From Mesoflavibacter profundi (GTDB taxonomy: Bacteria > Bacteroidota > Bacteroidia > Flavobacteriales > Flavobacteriaceae): DNA of 64,000 nt. The stretch spans positions 2,461,501 to 2,525,500 of the forward strand of contig NZ_CP061703.1 in assembly GCF_014764305.1 (NCBI RefSeq). Reading direction: 5' to 3'. The notes under the pieces were generated by a model. The model saw only the letters and a program-made list of their open reading frames with translations, was not told the origin of the DNA and ran no database searches. A program made the translations under genes and the position numbers. Below are positions 53,871-63,975 of this stretch, one piece after another (positions within the stretch are counted from its first letter, which is position 1; each line of letters starts with the position of its first letter).

Positions 53871-54947
53871 ATGAAAAAACTATATACCATCTTATCACTT
53901 TCAACAGCAATATTACTAGCAAGTTGTGGTAGCGAAGACAAAAAAGCAGTTGCAGATAACTCGCCAGCTATTCCTGTAAAAGTAGCACAGGTTAGCGATA
54001 ATAATGACAGTCCATTTTTAGCGGTAAGCGGAAAAATTCAGGCCGAAAACAGTGCTAATTTAAGTACAAGAATGATGGGTTACGTCAATAACGTACCTGT
54101 AAATGTTGGCGATAAAGTAAGCAAAGGACAATTGTTAGTAGCTATTAATAATGCCGATTTACAAGCGCAAAAAGCACAAGTAAACGCAAATATCACAAAA
54201 GCTACAGCAGCATTTAACAATGCTAAAAAAGACTACGAGCGTTTTCAAGCACTTTTTGCAAAAAACAGTGCCTCTCAAAAAGAAATGGATGATATGACAG
54301 CTAATTACGAGATGGCAAAAGCAGGTCTTGAAGCTGCAAAACAAATGAAGAATGAAATTAATGCACAATTTGCTTATACTAATATTACTGCACCTTTTAG
54401 CGGTGTCATTACAAGCAAAAATGTAAAGAAAGGTGATATGGCAAATCCAGGTCAGCCTTTAATTTCTATTGAAGCTCCAGGTAATTTTGAAGTGGTTACA
54501 ATGGTTCCAGAAACCGAAATTTCAGAAATAAAAAAAGATGCAAAAGTAAGTGTCAATGTAAAATCTATTAACCGAACTATTTCTGGAAAAGTAACCGAAG
54601 TAAGCACATCTGCAGCACAAACTGGTGGACAATATTTAGTGAAGATAACTTTAGATAAAACCGATGCGAAAATTCTATCAGGAATGTTCACAACGGTACA
54701 ATTTCCTGTAGAAAGAAAAGCAGAAACTTCAATGGTTTTAATACCAAAAGAAGCTATTGTAAACAACGGTCAATTAAGTGGCGTTTATACGGTAAGCCAA
54801 AGTAATACGGCTATTTTGCGTTGGTTACGTTTAGGTAGAACATTTGGAAATGAAGTAGAAGTATTATCTGGTTTAAACGCCAATGAAAGTTATATCGTTT
54901 CAGCAGAAGGAAAATTGTATAACGGAGCGAAAATAAGTGTGCAGTAG
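53871..54947 (+). CDS. RND efflux periplasmic adaptor lipoprotein
   Basis: This 358-residue membrane fusion protein has a lipoprotein signal (Cys at 19), a lipoyl/barrel-sandwich domain, one helical hairpin (about 95-160), ITAPFSGVITSKNVKKGD at the hairpin exit and a C-terminal membrane-proximal part. It links the RND pump at 55173 to the TolC-type channel. There are no heavy-metal motifs like those of the CusB-type adaptor at 7223, so a different substrate is expected. Confidence 0.92.
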   Translation: MKKLYTILSLSTAILLASCGSEDKKAVADNSPAIPVKVAQVSDNNDSPFLAVSGKIQAENSANLSTRMMGYVNNVPVNVGDKVSKGQLLVAINNADLQAQKAQVNANITKATAAFNNAKKDYERFQALFAKNSASQKEMDDMTANYEMAKAGLEAAKQMKNEINAQFAYTNITAPFSGVITSKNVKKGDMANPGQPLISIEAPGNFEVVTMVPETEISEIKKDAKVSVNVKSINRTISGKVTEVSTSAAQTGGQYLVKITLDKTDAKILSGMFTTVQFPVERKAETSMVLIPKEAIVNNGQLSGVYTVSQSNTAILRWLRLGRTFGNEVEVLSGLNANESYIVSAEGKLYNGAKISVQ

Positions 54948-55019
54948 TTCAGTTTGCAGTAGGCAGTAAATAGTACTGAATTAAAAATTAATAACAAGGT
55001 TGAATTAACAGTTCAAAGT

Positions 55020-55152
55020 CGCGTTAGGGATAGAAGCGGCATCCTTTTTACGTCAATTCGAGTGAATTTGTGTCACATTGAGCGCAGTCGAAATGAAACA
55101 AATTTGTATCGAGAACAAGTAAAAAGATATAGCGAATAGCCCGTTAAAACGC
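55020..55152. repeat. Composite interspersed repeat, one element nested within another
   Basis: The gap between adaptor and pump genes begins with GCGTTAGGGATAGAAGCGGC and ends with GATATAGCGAATAGCCCG, the two ends of an intergenic sequence type I recall from Flavobacteriaceae. Between them lies about 70 bp with its own inverted repeats (AATTTGT/ACAAATT and CATT/AATG around GAGCGCAGTCG). It looks like insertion of one repeat into another. No coding potential was seen. Confidence 0.55.
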
Positions 55153-55172
55153 CCAAAAAATAAGAAATCAAA

Positions 55173-58100
55173 ATGAAAGAAGGTTTAGCAGGAAAAATTG
55201 CCAAAGTCTTTATGACATCTAAGCTTACAGTGCTTTTAATGATTGTATTTATGGTCATTGGTGTGTACAGCTCGTTTTTAATTCCTCGTGAAGAAGAGCC
55301 GCAAATTGATGTGCCTATGGCAGATATTTTTGTGGGTTATCCTGGTGCAAGTCCAACCGAGGTTGAATCTAGAGTGATTAAGCCTTTAGAGCAATTAATT
55401 TCAAATATAAAAGGTGTGGAATATGTGTATTCTACATCTATGAAAGAGCAGGGAATGGTCATCGTTCAGTTTTATGTGGGCGAAGATATCGAGCGTTCTT
55501 TTGTGAAATTATATAACGAAATCAATAAGCATATGGATCAAATGCCAGAAGGCGTTACATTTCCATTAGTAAAAACACGTGCTATTGATGATGTGCCAAT
55601 GTTGGGTTTAACATTGTGGAGTGAAAACTATGACGATTTCCAATTAGGGCAAATGGCTCAAGAAATAGAAGCCGAAATTAAAAAAGTGAATGACGTTGCT
55701 ATCACACATAAAATAGGTGGAAGAGAACGTCAAATAAGAGTCGTTTTAGATAAAGACAAATTAGCAAGTGCTGGTTTAGACTTTTTATCGGTTTCTGAAA
55801 TGATTAAAGCCAACAACGCACAATTAAATAGCGGCACTTTTGATAAAAATGATACTGAATTTGTTGTAAATACAGGCAAATTTTTAGAATCGATGACTGA
55901 TGTTGAAAATCTAGTCGTTGGTGTTCAGCAAAATCAGCCTATCTATTTAAAGCAAGTGGCGAAAATTATTGATGGTCCTGAAGTACCACAAAATTATGTT
56001 AGTCTTGGTTTTGGTCAAGCTAGCGAAAAAGCAAGTGATTACAAATCAGAATACCCAGCAGTAACTATTTCGGTAGCAAAACGAAAAGGTGCAGACGCGA
56101 TGAAAATTGCAGATGTCATCATTGATAAAGTAGAGCATTTACGTAAAACTTTAATTCCTGATGATGTACACGTAGAAATCACCAGAAACTATGGTGAAAC
56201 AGCGTCTCACAAAGTATCAGAATTATTATTACACCTTATTGGTTCTATCATCGCAGTAACATTTGTTGTAATGTTGGCAATGGGTTGGCGTGGTGGATTG
56301 GTTGTGTTTTTATCGGTGCCAATTACATTCGCATTAACGCTGTTAAGCTACTATATGCTAGATTATACGCTTAACCGAATTACCTTATTCGCATTAGTAT
56401 TTGTAACTGGTATTGTGGTAGACGATTCCATTATCATTGCCGAAAATATGCATAGGCATTTTAAAATGAAACGCTTGCCTTTTAAACAAGCGGCTCTTTA
56501 TGCCATTAACGAAGTAGGTAACCCAACTATTTTGGCAACATTTACCGTAATTGCATCGGTATTGCCTATGGCGTTTGTGTCTGGATTAATGGGACCATAT
56601 ATGGCGCCAATGCCAATTGGTGCCTCTATTGCAATGATTTTATCATTATTTGTTGCATTAACTATAACACCATATTTGGGGTATATTTTCTTGCGTGAAA
56701 AAGATAAAAAAGGAGCAGAGGAGAAGCCTAAAAAGCCTTTAGAGGACACATTAATTTACAAGTTCTACGAAAAATTTGAACGTCCGTTAATTGAAAGTTC
56801 TTCAAAACGTTGGTTGTTTTTAGGATTAACTTTCATCTTGTTAATGGGAACAATGGTGATGTTTTTTACCAATTCGGTTGTTGTAAAAATGTTACCGTTT
56901 GATAACAAAAACGAATTTCAGGTAGTGATTGATATGCCAGAAGGGACAACTTTAGAGCGTACAGCAGTTGTAGCTCAAGAAATTTCACAATACCTATCAA
57001 CGCGACCAGAAGTGGTTAACTATCAAAATTATATTGGGACTTCGGCGCCAATTACCTTTAATGGATTAGTACGTCACTACGATTTACGAGGTGGAAGTAA
57101 TATGGCAGATATACAAGTGAATTTAATTGATAAAGGCGAACGTAGTGCGCAATCTCACGATATTGCAAAATTATTGCGTCCTGAAATTCAAAAGATAGCT
57201 TCAAAATATAATGCGAATGTTAAGGTTGTTGAAGTGCCACCAGGTCCACCTGTATTATCAACTTTAGTGGCTGAAATATACGGTCCTGATTATGATAAGC
57301 AAATGGAAATTGCTAATGAAGTTCAAAATATTTTGAATAATACAGAAGATGTTGTTGACGTCGATTGGATGGTAGAAGCTGATCAAAAAGAATTTCAATT
57401 CACAATAGACAAAGAAAAAGCAATGCTTTACGGAGTAGCACCAAAGCAGATTGCTTATACGATGAATATGGCATTATCCAACAGACCGTTAACGGTGTTA
57501 TATGACGAAGATGCAGTGAATCAAATAGGTTTAGTATTAGCTTTAGATGAAAAGGAAAAGTCAACCATTCAAGATATTTCGCAGTTAAAAGTGAAATCAC
57601 AACAAGGTAATTTAGTGCCAATTGTAGACTTGGTTGATATTAGTGAAACGACAAGTGCAAAAAGCATTTACCGTAAAAACCAAAAACGTGTGGTTTATGT
57701 GTTAGCAGATATGGCTGGCGAATTAGAAAGTCCTGCGTATGCGATATTAGGAATGGAAGAGAAGCTAAAAGCAATTCCGTTACCACAAGGTTATAAGATC
57801 AATGAAATGTATTTAGGACAACCAGAATTTGAAGATGATTACACCGTAAAATGGGATGGAGAATGGCAAATTACCTTGGAAGTATTTAGAGATTTAGGAA
57901 TTGCCTTTTTAGGAGCAATTGCTTTAATCTACATCTTAATTGTAGGTTGGTTCCAAAACTTTAAAGCACCAGTAGTGATGATGGTTGCTATACCATTATC
58001 AATGATTGGTATTATTTTAGGTCACTGGTTGATGGGCGCATTTTTTACCGCAACATCATTTATTGGTATGATTGCGTTAGCGGGAATTATGGTGCGTAAT

Positions 58101-58367
58101 TCGGTATTACTCATCGACTTTATCAATCTAAGATTAGAAGAAGGCGTGCCACTAAAACAAGCCGCAATAGAAGCAGGAGCAGTGCGTACAACACCAATTT
58201 TATTAACTGCAGGAACAGTAGTTATAGGTGCATTTGTTATACTGTTTGACCCGATCTTTCAAGGATTAGCTATTTCGTTAATGGGAGGAACCATCGTTTC
58301 GACTGTATTAACCTTATTAGTTGTGCCTTTAGTGTATTATATGATTGAACGAAAAAATCATCAGTAA
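55173..58367 (+). CDS. RND-family efflux permease
   Basis: This 1064-residue inner-membrane pump has the AcrB-like layout: helix 1 (about 15-35), large porter domain 1, helices 2-6 (about 360-510) including GIVVDDSIIIAENMHRH in helix 4 with the proton-relay Asp pair, helix 7 (about 545-565), porter domain 2 and helices 8-12 (about 905-1060). The sequence resembles the HAE1/AcrB-type and not the CusA metal type, as the Met residues of CusA are not apparent. The gene is separated from the adaptor by a repeat-filled gap of 225 bp but is in the same direction. Confidence 0.93.
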   Translation: MKEGLAGKIAKVFMTSKLTVLLMIVFMVIGVYSSFLIPREEEPQIDVPMADIFVGYPGASPTEVESRVIKPLEQLISNIKGVEYVYSTSMKEQGMVIVQFYVGEDIERSFVKLYNEINKHMDQMPEGVTFPLVKTRAIDDVPMLGLTLWSENYDDFQLGQMAQEIEAEIKKVNDVAITHKIGGRERQIRVVLDKDKLASAGLDFLSVSEMIKANNAQLNSGTFDKNDTEFVVNTGKFLESMTDVENLVVGVQQNQPIYLKQVAKIIDGPEVPQNYVSLGFGQASEKASDYKSEYPAVTISVAKRKGADAMKIADVIIDKVEHLRKTLIPDDVHVEITRNYGETASHKVSELLLHLIGSIIAVTFVVMLAMGWRGGLVVFLSVPITFALTLLSYYMLDYTLNRITLFALVFVTGIVVDDSIIIAENMHRHFKMKRLPFKQAALYAINEVGNPTILATFTVIASVLPMAFVSGLMGPYMAPMPIGASIAMILSLFVALTITPYLGYIFLREKDKKGAEEKPKKPLEDTLIYKFYEKFERPLIESSSKRWLFLGLTFILLMGTMVMFFTNSVVVKMLPFDNKNEFQVVIDMPEGTTLERTAVVAQEISQYLSTRPEVVNYQNYIGTSAPITFNGLVRHYDLRGGSNMADIQVNLIDKGERSAQSHDIAKLLRPEIQKIASKYNANVKVVEVPPGPPVLSTLVAEIYGPDYDKQMEIANEVQNILNNTEDVVDVDWMVEADQKEFQFTIDKEKAMLYGVAPKQIAYTMNMALSNRPLTVLYDEDAVNQIGLVLALDEKEKSTIQDISQLKVKSQQGNLVPIVDLVDISETTSAKSIYRKNQKRVVYVLADMAGELESPAYAILGMEEKLKAIPLPQGYKINEMYLGQPEFEDDYTVKWDGEWQITLEVFRDLGIAFLGAIALIYILIVGWFQNFKAPVVMMVAIPLSMIGIILGHWLMGAFFTATSFIGMIALAGIMVRNSVLLIDFINLRLEEGVPLKQAAIEAGAVRTTPILLTAGTVVIGAFVILFDPIFQGLAISLMGGTIVSTVLTLLVVPLVYYMIERKNHQ

Positions 58368-58421
58368 ACTTGTTACTACGAGTGATAGAATTTAAAGTAT
58401 TTTTAAAATAAATTAATAGTT

Positions 58422-58610
58422 ATGTTAAACAGGTATATAAGAGCAATAGCAGGAATTTTTGTTATAATAAGCGTATTATTAGGTATGTACGTTAATCAAA
58501 ATTGGTTATGGTTTACAGTGTTTGTAGGCGCAAATTTATTTCAGTCTGCAATCACTAAATGGTGTTTGATGGAAGATATTTTAACTAAAGTATTCAAAAT
58601 CAATAAGTAA
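58422..58610 (+). CDS. DUF2892 (YgaP-type) small membrane protein
   Basis: This 62-residue protein has two hydrophobic helices (about 8-24 and 26-43) and the family pattern RAIAGIFVIISVLLG followed by GANLFQSAITKWC. The domain is often fused to rhodanese, as in YgaP, which is suggestive beside the sulfur genes. It lies 54 bp after the RND gene. Confidence 0.88.
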   Translation: MLNRYIRAIAGIFVIISVLLGMYVNQNWLWFTVFVGANLFQSAITKWCLMEDILTKVFKINK

Positions 58611-58687
58611 AAAGTTTTGGTTGACGATATACTATTATAAATTTTCCATAATTTAAATTTAGCAGTACTTTTGTTCAAATTTATTTT

Positions 58688-59242
58688 ATGGAATTTTTTT
58701 TACAACCATGGTCGTGGTTGCTCTCTGGATTTTTAATAGCACTTACAATGTTCCTGTTACTATTAATGGGAAAAACCTTCGGAATGTCTTCCAATTTACG
58801 AACTTTTTGCGCTATGTGTGGCGCAGGAAAAGTTAGTAATTTATTCAATTTTAATTGGCGAAAAGATAGTTGGAATTTATTAGTTGCTGTTGGAGCAATA
58901 ATTGGTGGTTTTTTAGCATCAAATTTTCTTACAACTGCAGAAATGCCGGATATTAGTGACGCTACAAAACTTGCATTAGAGCAAATGGATTTTTCTGTCA
59001 AGAATTCCTATTTGCCAACCGAATTATTTTCAGCAGAAGCATTACAACAACCTAAAAACATTATTATTTTAATTATTGGAGGATTACTAATTGGCTTTGG
59101 TACGCGTTATGCTGGCGGATGTACTTCAGGTCATGCAATTTCTGGATTAAGTAATTTACAAAAGCCTTCATTAATTGCTGTGATTGGATTTTTTATTGGA
59201 GGATTAATCATGGTACACTTAATATTTCCCTTAATTTTTTAA
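58688..59242 (+). CDS. YeeE/YedE-family sulfur transporter, first half
   Basis: This 184-residue membrane protein has about four helices and the conserved Cys-containing motifs FCAMCGAG and GTRYAGGCTSGHAISG of the YeeE/YedE family, which take up thiosulfate or similar sulfur species. It is the half-length form and is followed after 2 bp by the other half. A TACTTTTG box at 58666-58673 could be its -7 element. Confidence 0.9.
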   Translation: MEFFLQPWSWLLSGFLIALTMFLLLLMGKTFGMSSNLRTFCAMCGAGKVSNLFNFNWRKDSWNLLVAVGAIIGGFLASNFLTTAEMPDISDATKLALEQMDFSVKNSYLPTELFSAEALQQPKNIIILIIGGLLIGFGTRYAGGCTSGHAISGLSNLQKPSLIAVIGFFIGGLIMVHLIFPLIF

Positions 59243-59244
59243 TT

Positions 59245-59661
59245 ATGAAAAAAACTATTAGTTATTTATTAGTAGGAATGCTATTTGGTGTAATTATGTA
59301 TAAATCTGAAGCAGCTTCTTGGTTTAGAATTTTCGAGATGTTTAGGTTTGAGTCCTTTCATATGTATGGAATTATTGGTTCTGCTTTATTCTTCGGAATT
59401 ATTTTTACGCAAATCATAAAACGTAAAAAGCTAAAAGCTATAGATGGAACACCAATTATTATCCCTGAAAAAGAAAAATCGGTTTATAGATATTTATTTG
59501 GAGGAATTATTTTTGGATTAGGTTGGGCTTTAGCTGGAGCTTGTCCTGGACCATTATTTACTCTTGTTGGTGCTGGTTTTTTACCAATATTAATAGTTAT
59601 TATATCGGCGATAGTAGGTACGTTTTTATATGGTGTTTTAAAGGATAAACTTCCTCATTAG
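59245..59661 (+). CDS. YeeE/YedE-family sulfur transporter, second half
   Basis: This 138-residue membrane protein has about four helices and the second conserved Cys motif GWALAGACPGPLFTLVGAG. It pairs with the preceding half-transporter to make a complete pore; the two genes are 2 bp apart. In many Bacteroidota this pair sits beside MBL-rhodanese genes. Confidence 0.9.
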   Translation: MKKTISYLLVGMLFGVIMYKSEAASWFRIFEMFRFESFHMYGIIGSALFFGIIFTQIIKRKKLKAIDGTPIIIPEKEKSVYRYLFGGIIFGLGWALAGACPGPLFTLVGAGFLPILIVIISAIVGTFLYGVLKDKLPH

Positions 59662-59735
59662 TAAAAAATAATGTAAATCTTGTAACGTTTTTAGAAATGA
59701 TACGTCTTATAAGTATCAATCAAATTCTATTAATC

Positions 59736-60074
59736 ATGCAAGAAAACAAACAACTTATTGTCTTAACACATTTAAGTCAATTAATTACATTAGTAATTGG
59801 TTTTGGTAGTCTTTTATTGCCATTAATTATCTGGCTAACACAAAAAGACAAAGTTTACAATTTAGACAAGCATGGAAAAAATATAGTTAACTTTCAGTTA
59901 AGTTTACTAGTGTATTGTCTACTGTGTATTCCATTAATTTTATTTTTAGGACTTGGACTATTAGGCTTTATAGTTTTAGGAATTATATCTGTTATTTTTC
60001 CAGTAATCAATGCTATTAAGGCAAGTAATGGCGAAACTCCAACATATCCTTTATCTTTTAATTTTATTAGTTAG
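59736..60074 (+). CDS. DUF4870 small membrane protein
   Basis: The product has 112 residues from the ATG at 59736 (MQENKQLIVLTHLSQ), two or three hydrophobic helices and the family wording DKHGKNIVNFQLSLL. A longer frame begins at 59697, but the extra 13 residues are not family-like and overlap an inverted repeat TGATAC-N9-GTATCA (59698-59718). Function is unknown. Confidence 0.8.
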   Translation: MQENKQLIVLTHLSQLITLVIGFGSLLLPLIIWLTQKDKVYNLDKHGKNIVNFQLSLLVYCLLCIPLILFLGLGLLGFIVLGIISVIFPVINAIKASNGETPTYPLSFNFIS

Positions 60075-60092
60075 TTAAATTTTTGATAAAGT

Positions 60093-60122
60093 AAAACGCA
60101 ACCTATTTTGGTTGCGTTTTTT
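60093..60122 (+). terminator. Terminator after the DUF4870 gene
   Basis: Arms AAAACGCAACC and GGTTGCGTTTT pair perfectly around a six-base loop and are followed by T residues. Confidence 0.9.
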
Positions 60123-60202
60123 ATTTAGAAAAAAATCACTTAGATACAGAAAAAACAAATAACGGTTAGATAATTAAATATTAAGTTTGCTTATTATTAA
60201 TT

Positions 60203-63106
60203 ATGTGGCGTAATTTTAAATTCATATTATTTTTATTATTACCAGTTTTTGTACTTTCACAAAATCCGGTATTTCAGCATATGTCTAAGGTTTCTAACCT
60301 TCCAGATGTAGAATTTTATGATATCGCTGAAGACTACCAAAACTACATTTGGTTAGCAGCAAACAAAGGTTTGTATCGTTATAACGGAAAAACTTACGAG
60401 CAATTTACGCATCCAGAACAAAAATCAAATTCACTATTTCAATTAAAATTTGATACCGAAAACCGACTTTGGTGTAACAATATTTACGGACAATTATTTT
60501 ATGTTGAAAATGATCGTTTACAACTATTTTACGATGCAAGTCAACTTGTAAATGGGCAATTAGCACAATTTGAAATTTTAGAAAATAACATCAGGTTATT
60601 TACCGTAATTGGGATTTTCGACATTAATAAAACCACCAAACAAGTTACCGAAGTCTTTAAAGGTATGTGTATTACCAATGTTAGAGACCACGATAGTAAT
60701 TACACGTTTATTATTAATTTTGAAGGCGAATTAAAGCGTCACCGATTATATAAATTAGGAAAGCAAAAAAGAACTAAAATACTTGAAATTACAAGTGCCA
60801 ATCGTATACAATCGCCAAAACTATTTGCTTTTAAAAACGATGTATTTTTAATTCACAATAGTGCAAAAGGAAATGTGCTTTATGTGATTGATAAAGCAGA
60901 AAATACGTCAAAAAAAGTAGCAATACCGTTACGATTACAAAACGAAACCATCTACAATATTTTAAATTTTGATAACGAATATTGGTTTTTAACTAGTTCT
61001 GGAATTTTTGTTTATGAGTTTGAAAATGAATATTTTACGTTTACAGAACAACTTTTTAGTACCGAATCTGTTACCGACGTTCAAATAGATTTTAACAACA
61101 ATTATTGGTTTACTACACTAGATAATGGTGTGTTTGTATCACCTAATTTAAATATTCGTCGTGTAGAATTATCAGCTATTGAATCTAAAATTACAGCTTC
61201 TTTAGCATTACAAAACAATCATTTTGTATTAGGAACCAATGACGGTAAATTACTGTTTTACCACCAAAATCAACTGGAGAAAACGCTGCAATTACCTGGT
61301 AAAAAGATAATTGGTAAATTATATTTTGATGCTGAAAAAGAGCAATTAATTGTTAGTATAAATGCTTCAGAATCTTTTATAGTCGATTTAAAAACCGATA
61401 AAATTACCGATGTAAAAAACCGATTTTCGGTAGCAAAAACATTTTCAAAAATAAATGACAGCACCTTGTTTTATGGTAATTACCGTCAAGGTATTGTGTA
61501 TAAAAAAGCGTTTAATAATCCTGAAAAACAAATTCTAAAGGAAAGTCGTGTAAAGGCTTCAGTAGTCTCGGGTAACGCGTTGTTTGTGTCTTATATCGAC
61601 GGACTTTACAAATACAATTGTAATACCTTTTCTTCTGAAGAAATTCAATACAATTCAACTAGTTTATTAGTAAATGCTATCGCAAACACTAACGAAATTA
61701 TTTGGTTAGCAACGCAACACAACGGATTACTTAAATATGAGCAAAACACATTACAATCCTCTGGAATTAAACTTCCTGAAAATATTCAAATCAACACCAT
61801 TTTGTCCGATGGTTGGTTACTGTGGATAGGAACCGATTCTGGCTTATTTCAATATCACACCAAAACTCATGAGCTTAAATCGTTAAGTGCGCAAGATGGT
61901 TTAAATACTGCAGTAAATAGCCTTTTGGTGTTGCAAAATCAGTTGGTCGTAGTTTTACCAAATGGCTTTTACACTTTGCCAAAACAAGATGGCCTGTTTA
62001 AAACTTTTAAAACTGCAAAGGTTAGGGTAGAAGCGGTATCGATTAACGATCGAGATACTTTGGTAGCAAGCAGCTATAAATTGCCTCATCATTTAAATAA
62101 AATAGGTTTAAAGTTCAATTCTAACGGATTTCAATCTAACCAGCATGTAAAATATCAATATCGTGTACAAGAAATAGATTCTAGTTGGCAAAATATTCCT
62201 TTAAATACGCATTTTGTCAACTTTAATAGTTTATCAAGTAGCACATATACTTTCGAATTAAAAGCGCAAAATATTAGTGCTAAAAATCCTGTTTTTGCAG
62301 CACCAATAACCTTTGTTATTGCTAAGCCATTTTGGGAAACCTATTGGTTTTATGCATTGGTTTTATTAACTGTTTTTGGATTAATTTGGCTGTATTTTAG
62401 ATGGCGATTACAACAAAAAGAAGCACAACGCATTGCTGAAGTTGATAAAATTTTAATCGATAAAAAAATAACGAATTTAAGGTTAGAAAATCTACGTTCG
62501 CAAATGAATCCACATTTCATTTTTAATGCTTTAAATTCAATTCAAGATTATATCATTTCCAATGAAAAGGAATTGGCAAGCTCGTATTTAGTGAAGTTTA
62601 GCCGATTAATCCGTATGTATTTAGACTACAGTCAGCAAAACGAAATTACTTTAGAGGAAGAATTAAACGCGTTAAAATTGTATTTAGAATTAGAAAAAGT
62701 GCGTTTTGAAGATGAATTGGAATATGCGATTTCTGTCGATAATCAATTGAAGACAAAACAGATAAAAGTACCGTCATTATTCATTCAACCGTACGTTGAA
62801 AATGCTTTAAAACACGGATTACTACACAAATTAAACGATCGAAAATTACAAATTGAAGCTAAAATTATTCAGCAAAATAAATTAGAAATTACGGTTGAAG
62901 ATAACGGAATTGGTCGAGCACAATCCGAAAAATTAAAACGACCAAACCAACAGCACAAACCCTTTGCCACTAAAGCTAATGAGGAACGTGTGCATCTTTA
63001 TAAAAACAAATTAAAACGTGATATAGCTATAACTACCAACGATTTGTATGATGAAAATGATGTTGCTGCAGGTACAAAAGTGGTCATCACGATGCCAATA
63101 CATTAA
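60203..63106 (+). CDS. LytS-type sensor histidine kinase with beta-propeller sensor
   Basis: This 967-residue kinase has a signal peptide (about 1-19), a large periplasmic propeller region with repeats such as YIWLAANKGLYRYNGK and WLATQHNGLLKY (about 25-600), a Y_Y_Y-type domain (about 625-710), one membrane helix (about 713-733), a short coiled coil and a His_kinase domain with H771 in QMNPHFIFNALNS, followed by a HATPase domain with QPYVENALKHGL and EDNGIG. It starts 13 bp after a TAAGTTTG box (60182-60189) and ends 3 bp before its response regulator gene, so the two form a two-component pair. The ligand is unknown. Confidence 0.92.
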   Translation: MWRNFKFILFLLLPVFVLSQNPVFQHMSKVSNLPDVEFYDIAEDYQNYIWLAANKGLYRYNGKTYEQFTHPEQKSNSLFQLKFDTENRLWCNNIYGQLFYVENDRLQLFYDASQLVNGQLAQFEILENNIRLFTVIGIFDINKTTKQVTEVFKGMCITNVRDHDSNYTFIINFEGELKRHRLYKLGKQKRTKILEITSANRIQSPKLFAFKNDVFLIHNSAKGNVLYVIDKAENTSKKVAIPLRLQNETIYNILNFDNEYWFLTSSGIFVYEFENEYFTFTEQLFSTESVTDVQIDFNNNYWFTTLDNGVFVSPNLNIRRVELSAIESKITASLALQNNHFVLGTNDGKLLFYHQNQLEKTLQLPGKKIIGKLYFDAEKEQLIVSINASESFIVDLKTDKITDVKNRFSVAKTFSKINDSTLFYGNYRQGIVYKKAFNNPEKQILKESRVKASVVSGNALFVSYIDGLYKYNCNTFSSEEIQYNSTSLLVNAIANTNEIIWLATQHNGLLKYEQNTLQSSGIKLPENIQINTILSDGWLLWIGTDSGLFQYHTKTHELKSLSAQDGLNTAVNSLLVLQNQLVVVLPNGFYTLPKQDGLFKTFKTAKVRVEAVSINDRDTLVASSYKLPHHLNKIGLKFNSNGFQSNQHVKYQYRVQEIDSSWQNIPLNTHFVNFNSLSSSTYTFELKAQNISAKNPVFAAPITFVIAKPFWETYWFYALVLLTVFGLIWLYFRWRLQQKEAQRIAEVDKILIDKKITNLRLENLRSQMNPHFIFNALNSIQDYIISNEKELASSYLVKFSRLIRMYLDYSQQNEITLEEELNALKLYLELEKVRFEDELEYAISVDNQLKTKQIKVPSLFIQPYVENALKHGLLHKLNDRKLQIEAKIIQQNKLEITVEDNGIGRAQSEKLKRPNQQHKPFATKANEERVHLYKNKLKRDIAITTNDLYDENDVAAGTKVVITMPIH

Positions 63107-63109
63107 GAT

Positions 63110-63862
63110 ATGAAAGCGATAATTATAGACGACGAAAAACGCGCGAGACATTTACTATCAAACCTGCTAACTGAACATTGCGCAAGTATTACTAGCATTG
63201 AAGAAGCGCAAGATTTAGCATCTGGTGTAGATTTGATTAAAACCAGTAAACCAGATGTTGTTTTTTTAGATATCGAAATGCCTAATCAGTCTGGATTAGA
63301 CATTTTAGAATACTTTCCAAATCAGATTGATTTTAAAATCATTTTTGTGACGGCGTACAATCAATATGCGATTGAAGCTTTCAAATTATCAGCAGTAGAT
63401 TATTTGTTAAAACCAGTTGATACAACCGAGTTAAAAGAAGCAGTTGCAAAAGCCGAAGAAGCGATAAAAGCCAACAATTTAAACGACCAATTAAACAAGT
63501 TACGCGATTCGTTAAAGCAACTCTCAATGGATAAAATTGCTTTAGAAATTCCTAAAGGAATCATGTTCGCATCGCATAATGATATCGTATATTTTGAAGC
63601 TGATGGTATGTACACCAACGTACAACTTATTGATGGCAAACAAAAAACCATTTGCAAGCCGTTAAAGCATTTTGTTGAGCAATTAGAACGCAATGCGATG
63701 TTTTTTAAATGTCATCGTTCGTATTTAATCAACTTAAAATATGTTGATGAATTGGTTAAAGATGATGGCGATTATTTGTTAATGAACAATCAAAAACGCA
63801 TCCCAATTTCAAAATCTAAACGCGATCAGTTTCTTGAAGTAATCAAGGAAACGTTTATGTGA
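63110..63862 (+). CDS. LytTR-family response regulator
   Basis: This 250-residue regulator has a receiver domain (about 1-120, phospho-acceptor D54 in FLDIEMPNQSG, Lys in YLLKPVD), a linker helix, and a LytTR DNA-binding domain (about 145-245, with FEADGMYTNVQLIDGK and FFKCHRSYLINLKYVDE). It is co-transcribed with the LytS-type kinase, 3 bp upstream. Confidence 0.95.
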   Translation: MKAIIIDDEKRARHLLSNLLTEHCASITSIEEAQDLASGVDLIKTSKPDVVFLDIEMPNQSGLDILEYFPNQIDFKIIFVTAYNQYAIEAFKLSAVDYLLKPVDTTELKEAVAKAEEAIKANNLNDQLNKLRDSLKQLSMDKIALEIPKGIMFASHNDIVYFEADGMYTNVQLIDGKQKTICKPLKHFVEQLERNAMFFKCHRSYLINLKYVDELVKDDGDYLLMNNQKRIPISKSKRDQFLEVIKETFM

Positions 63863-63872
63863 TTAATTTGAA

Positions 63873-63895
63873 TTTTCTGAAATTCCTTCAGAAAA
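63873..63895. repeat. Short perfect hairpin downstream of the LytTR gene
   Basis: TTTTCTGAA and TTCAGAAAA pair perfectly around five bases, 10 bp after the stop codon. It is followed by A residues instead of T, so it is a poor terminator on this strand. Confidence 0.4.
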
Positions 63896-63975
63896 AAAAT
63901 CCTCGGTTTTAGAAAAATCCAAATTAAGAATGGTGCTTAAGTACTTTATTTTGAAGTCTATTAAACACGATTCTT

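Noticed and set aside
59697-59735. Upstream start of the DUF4870 gene
   Set aside because: The added 13 residues overlap an inverted repeat and the family begins at the later ATG.
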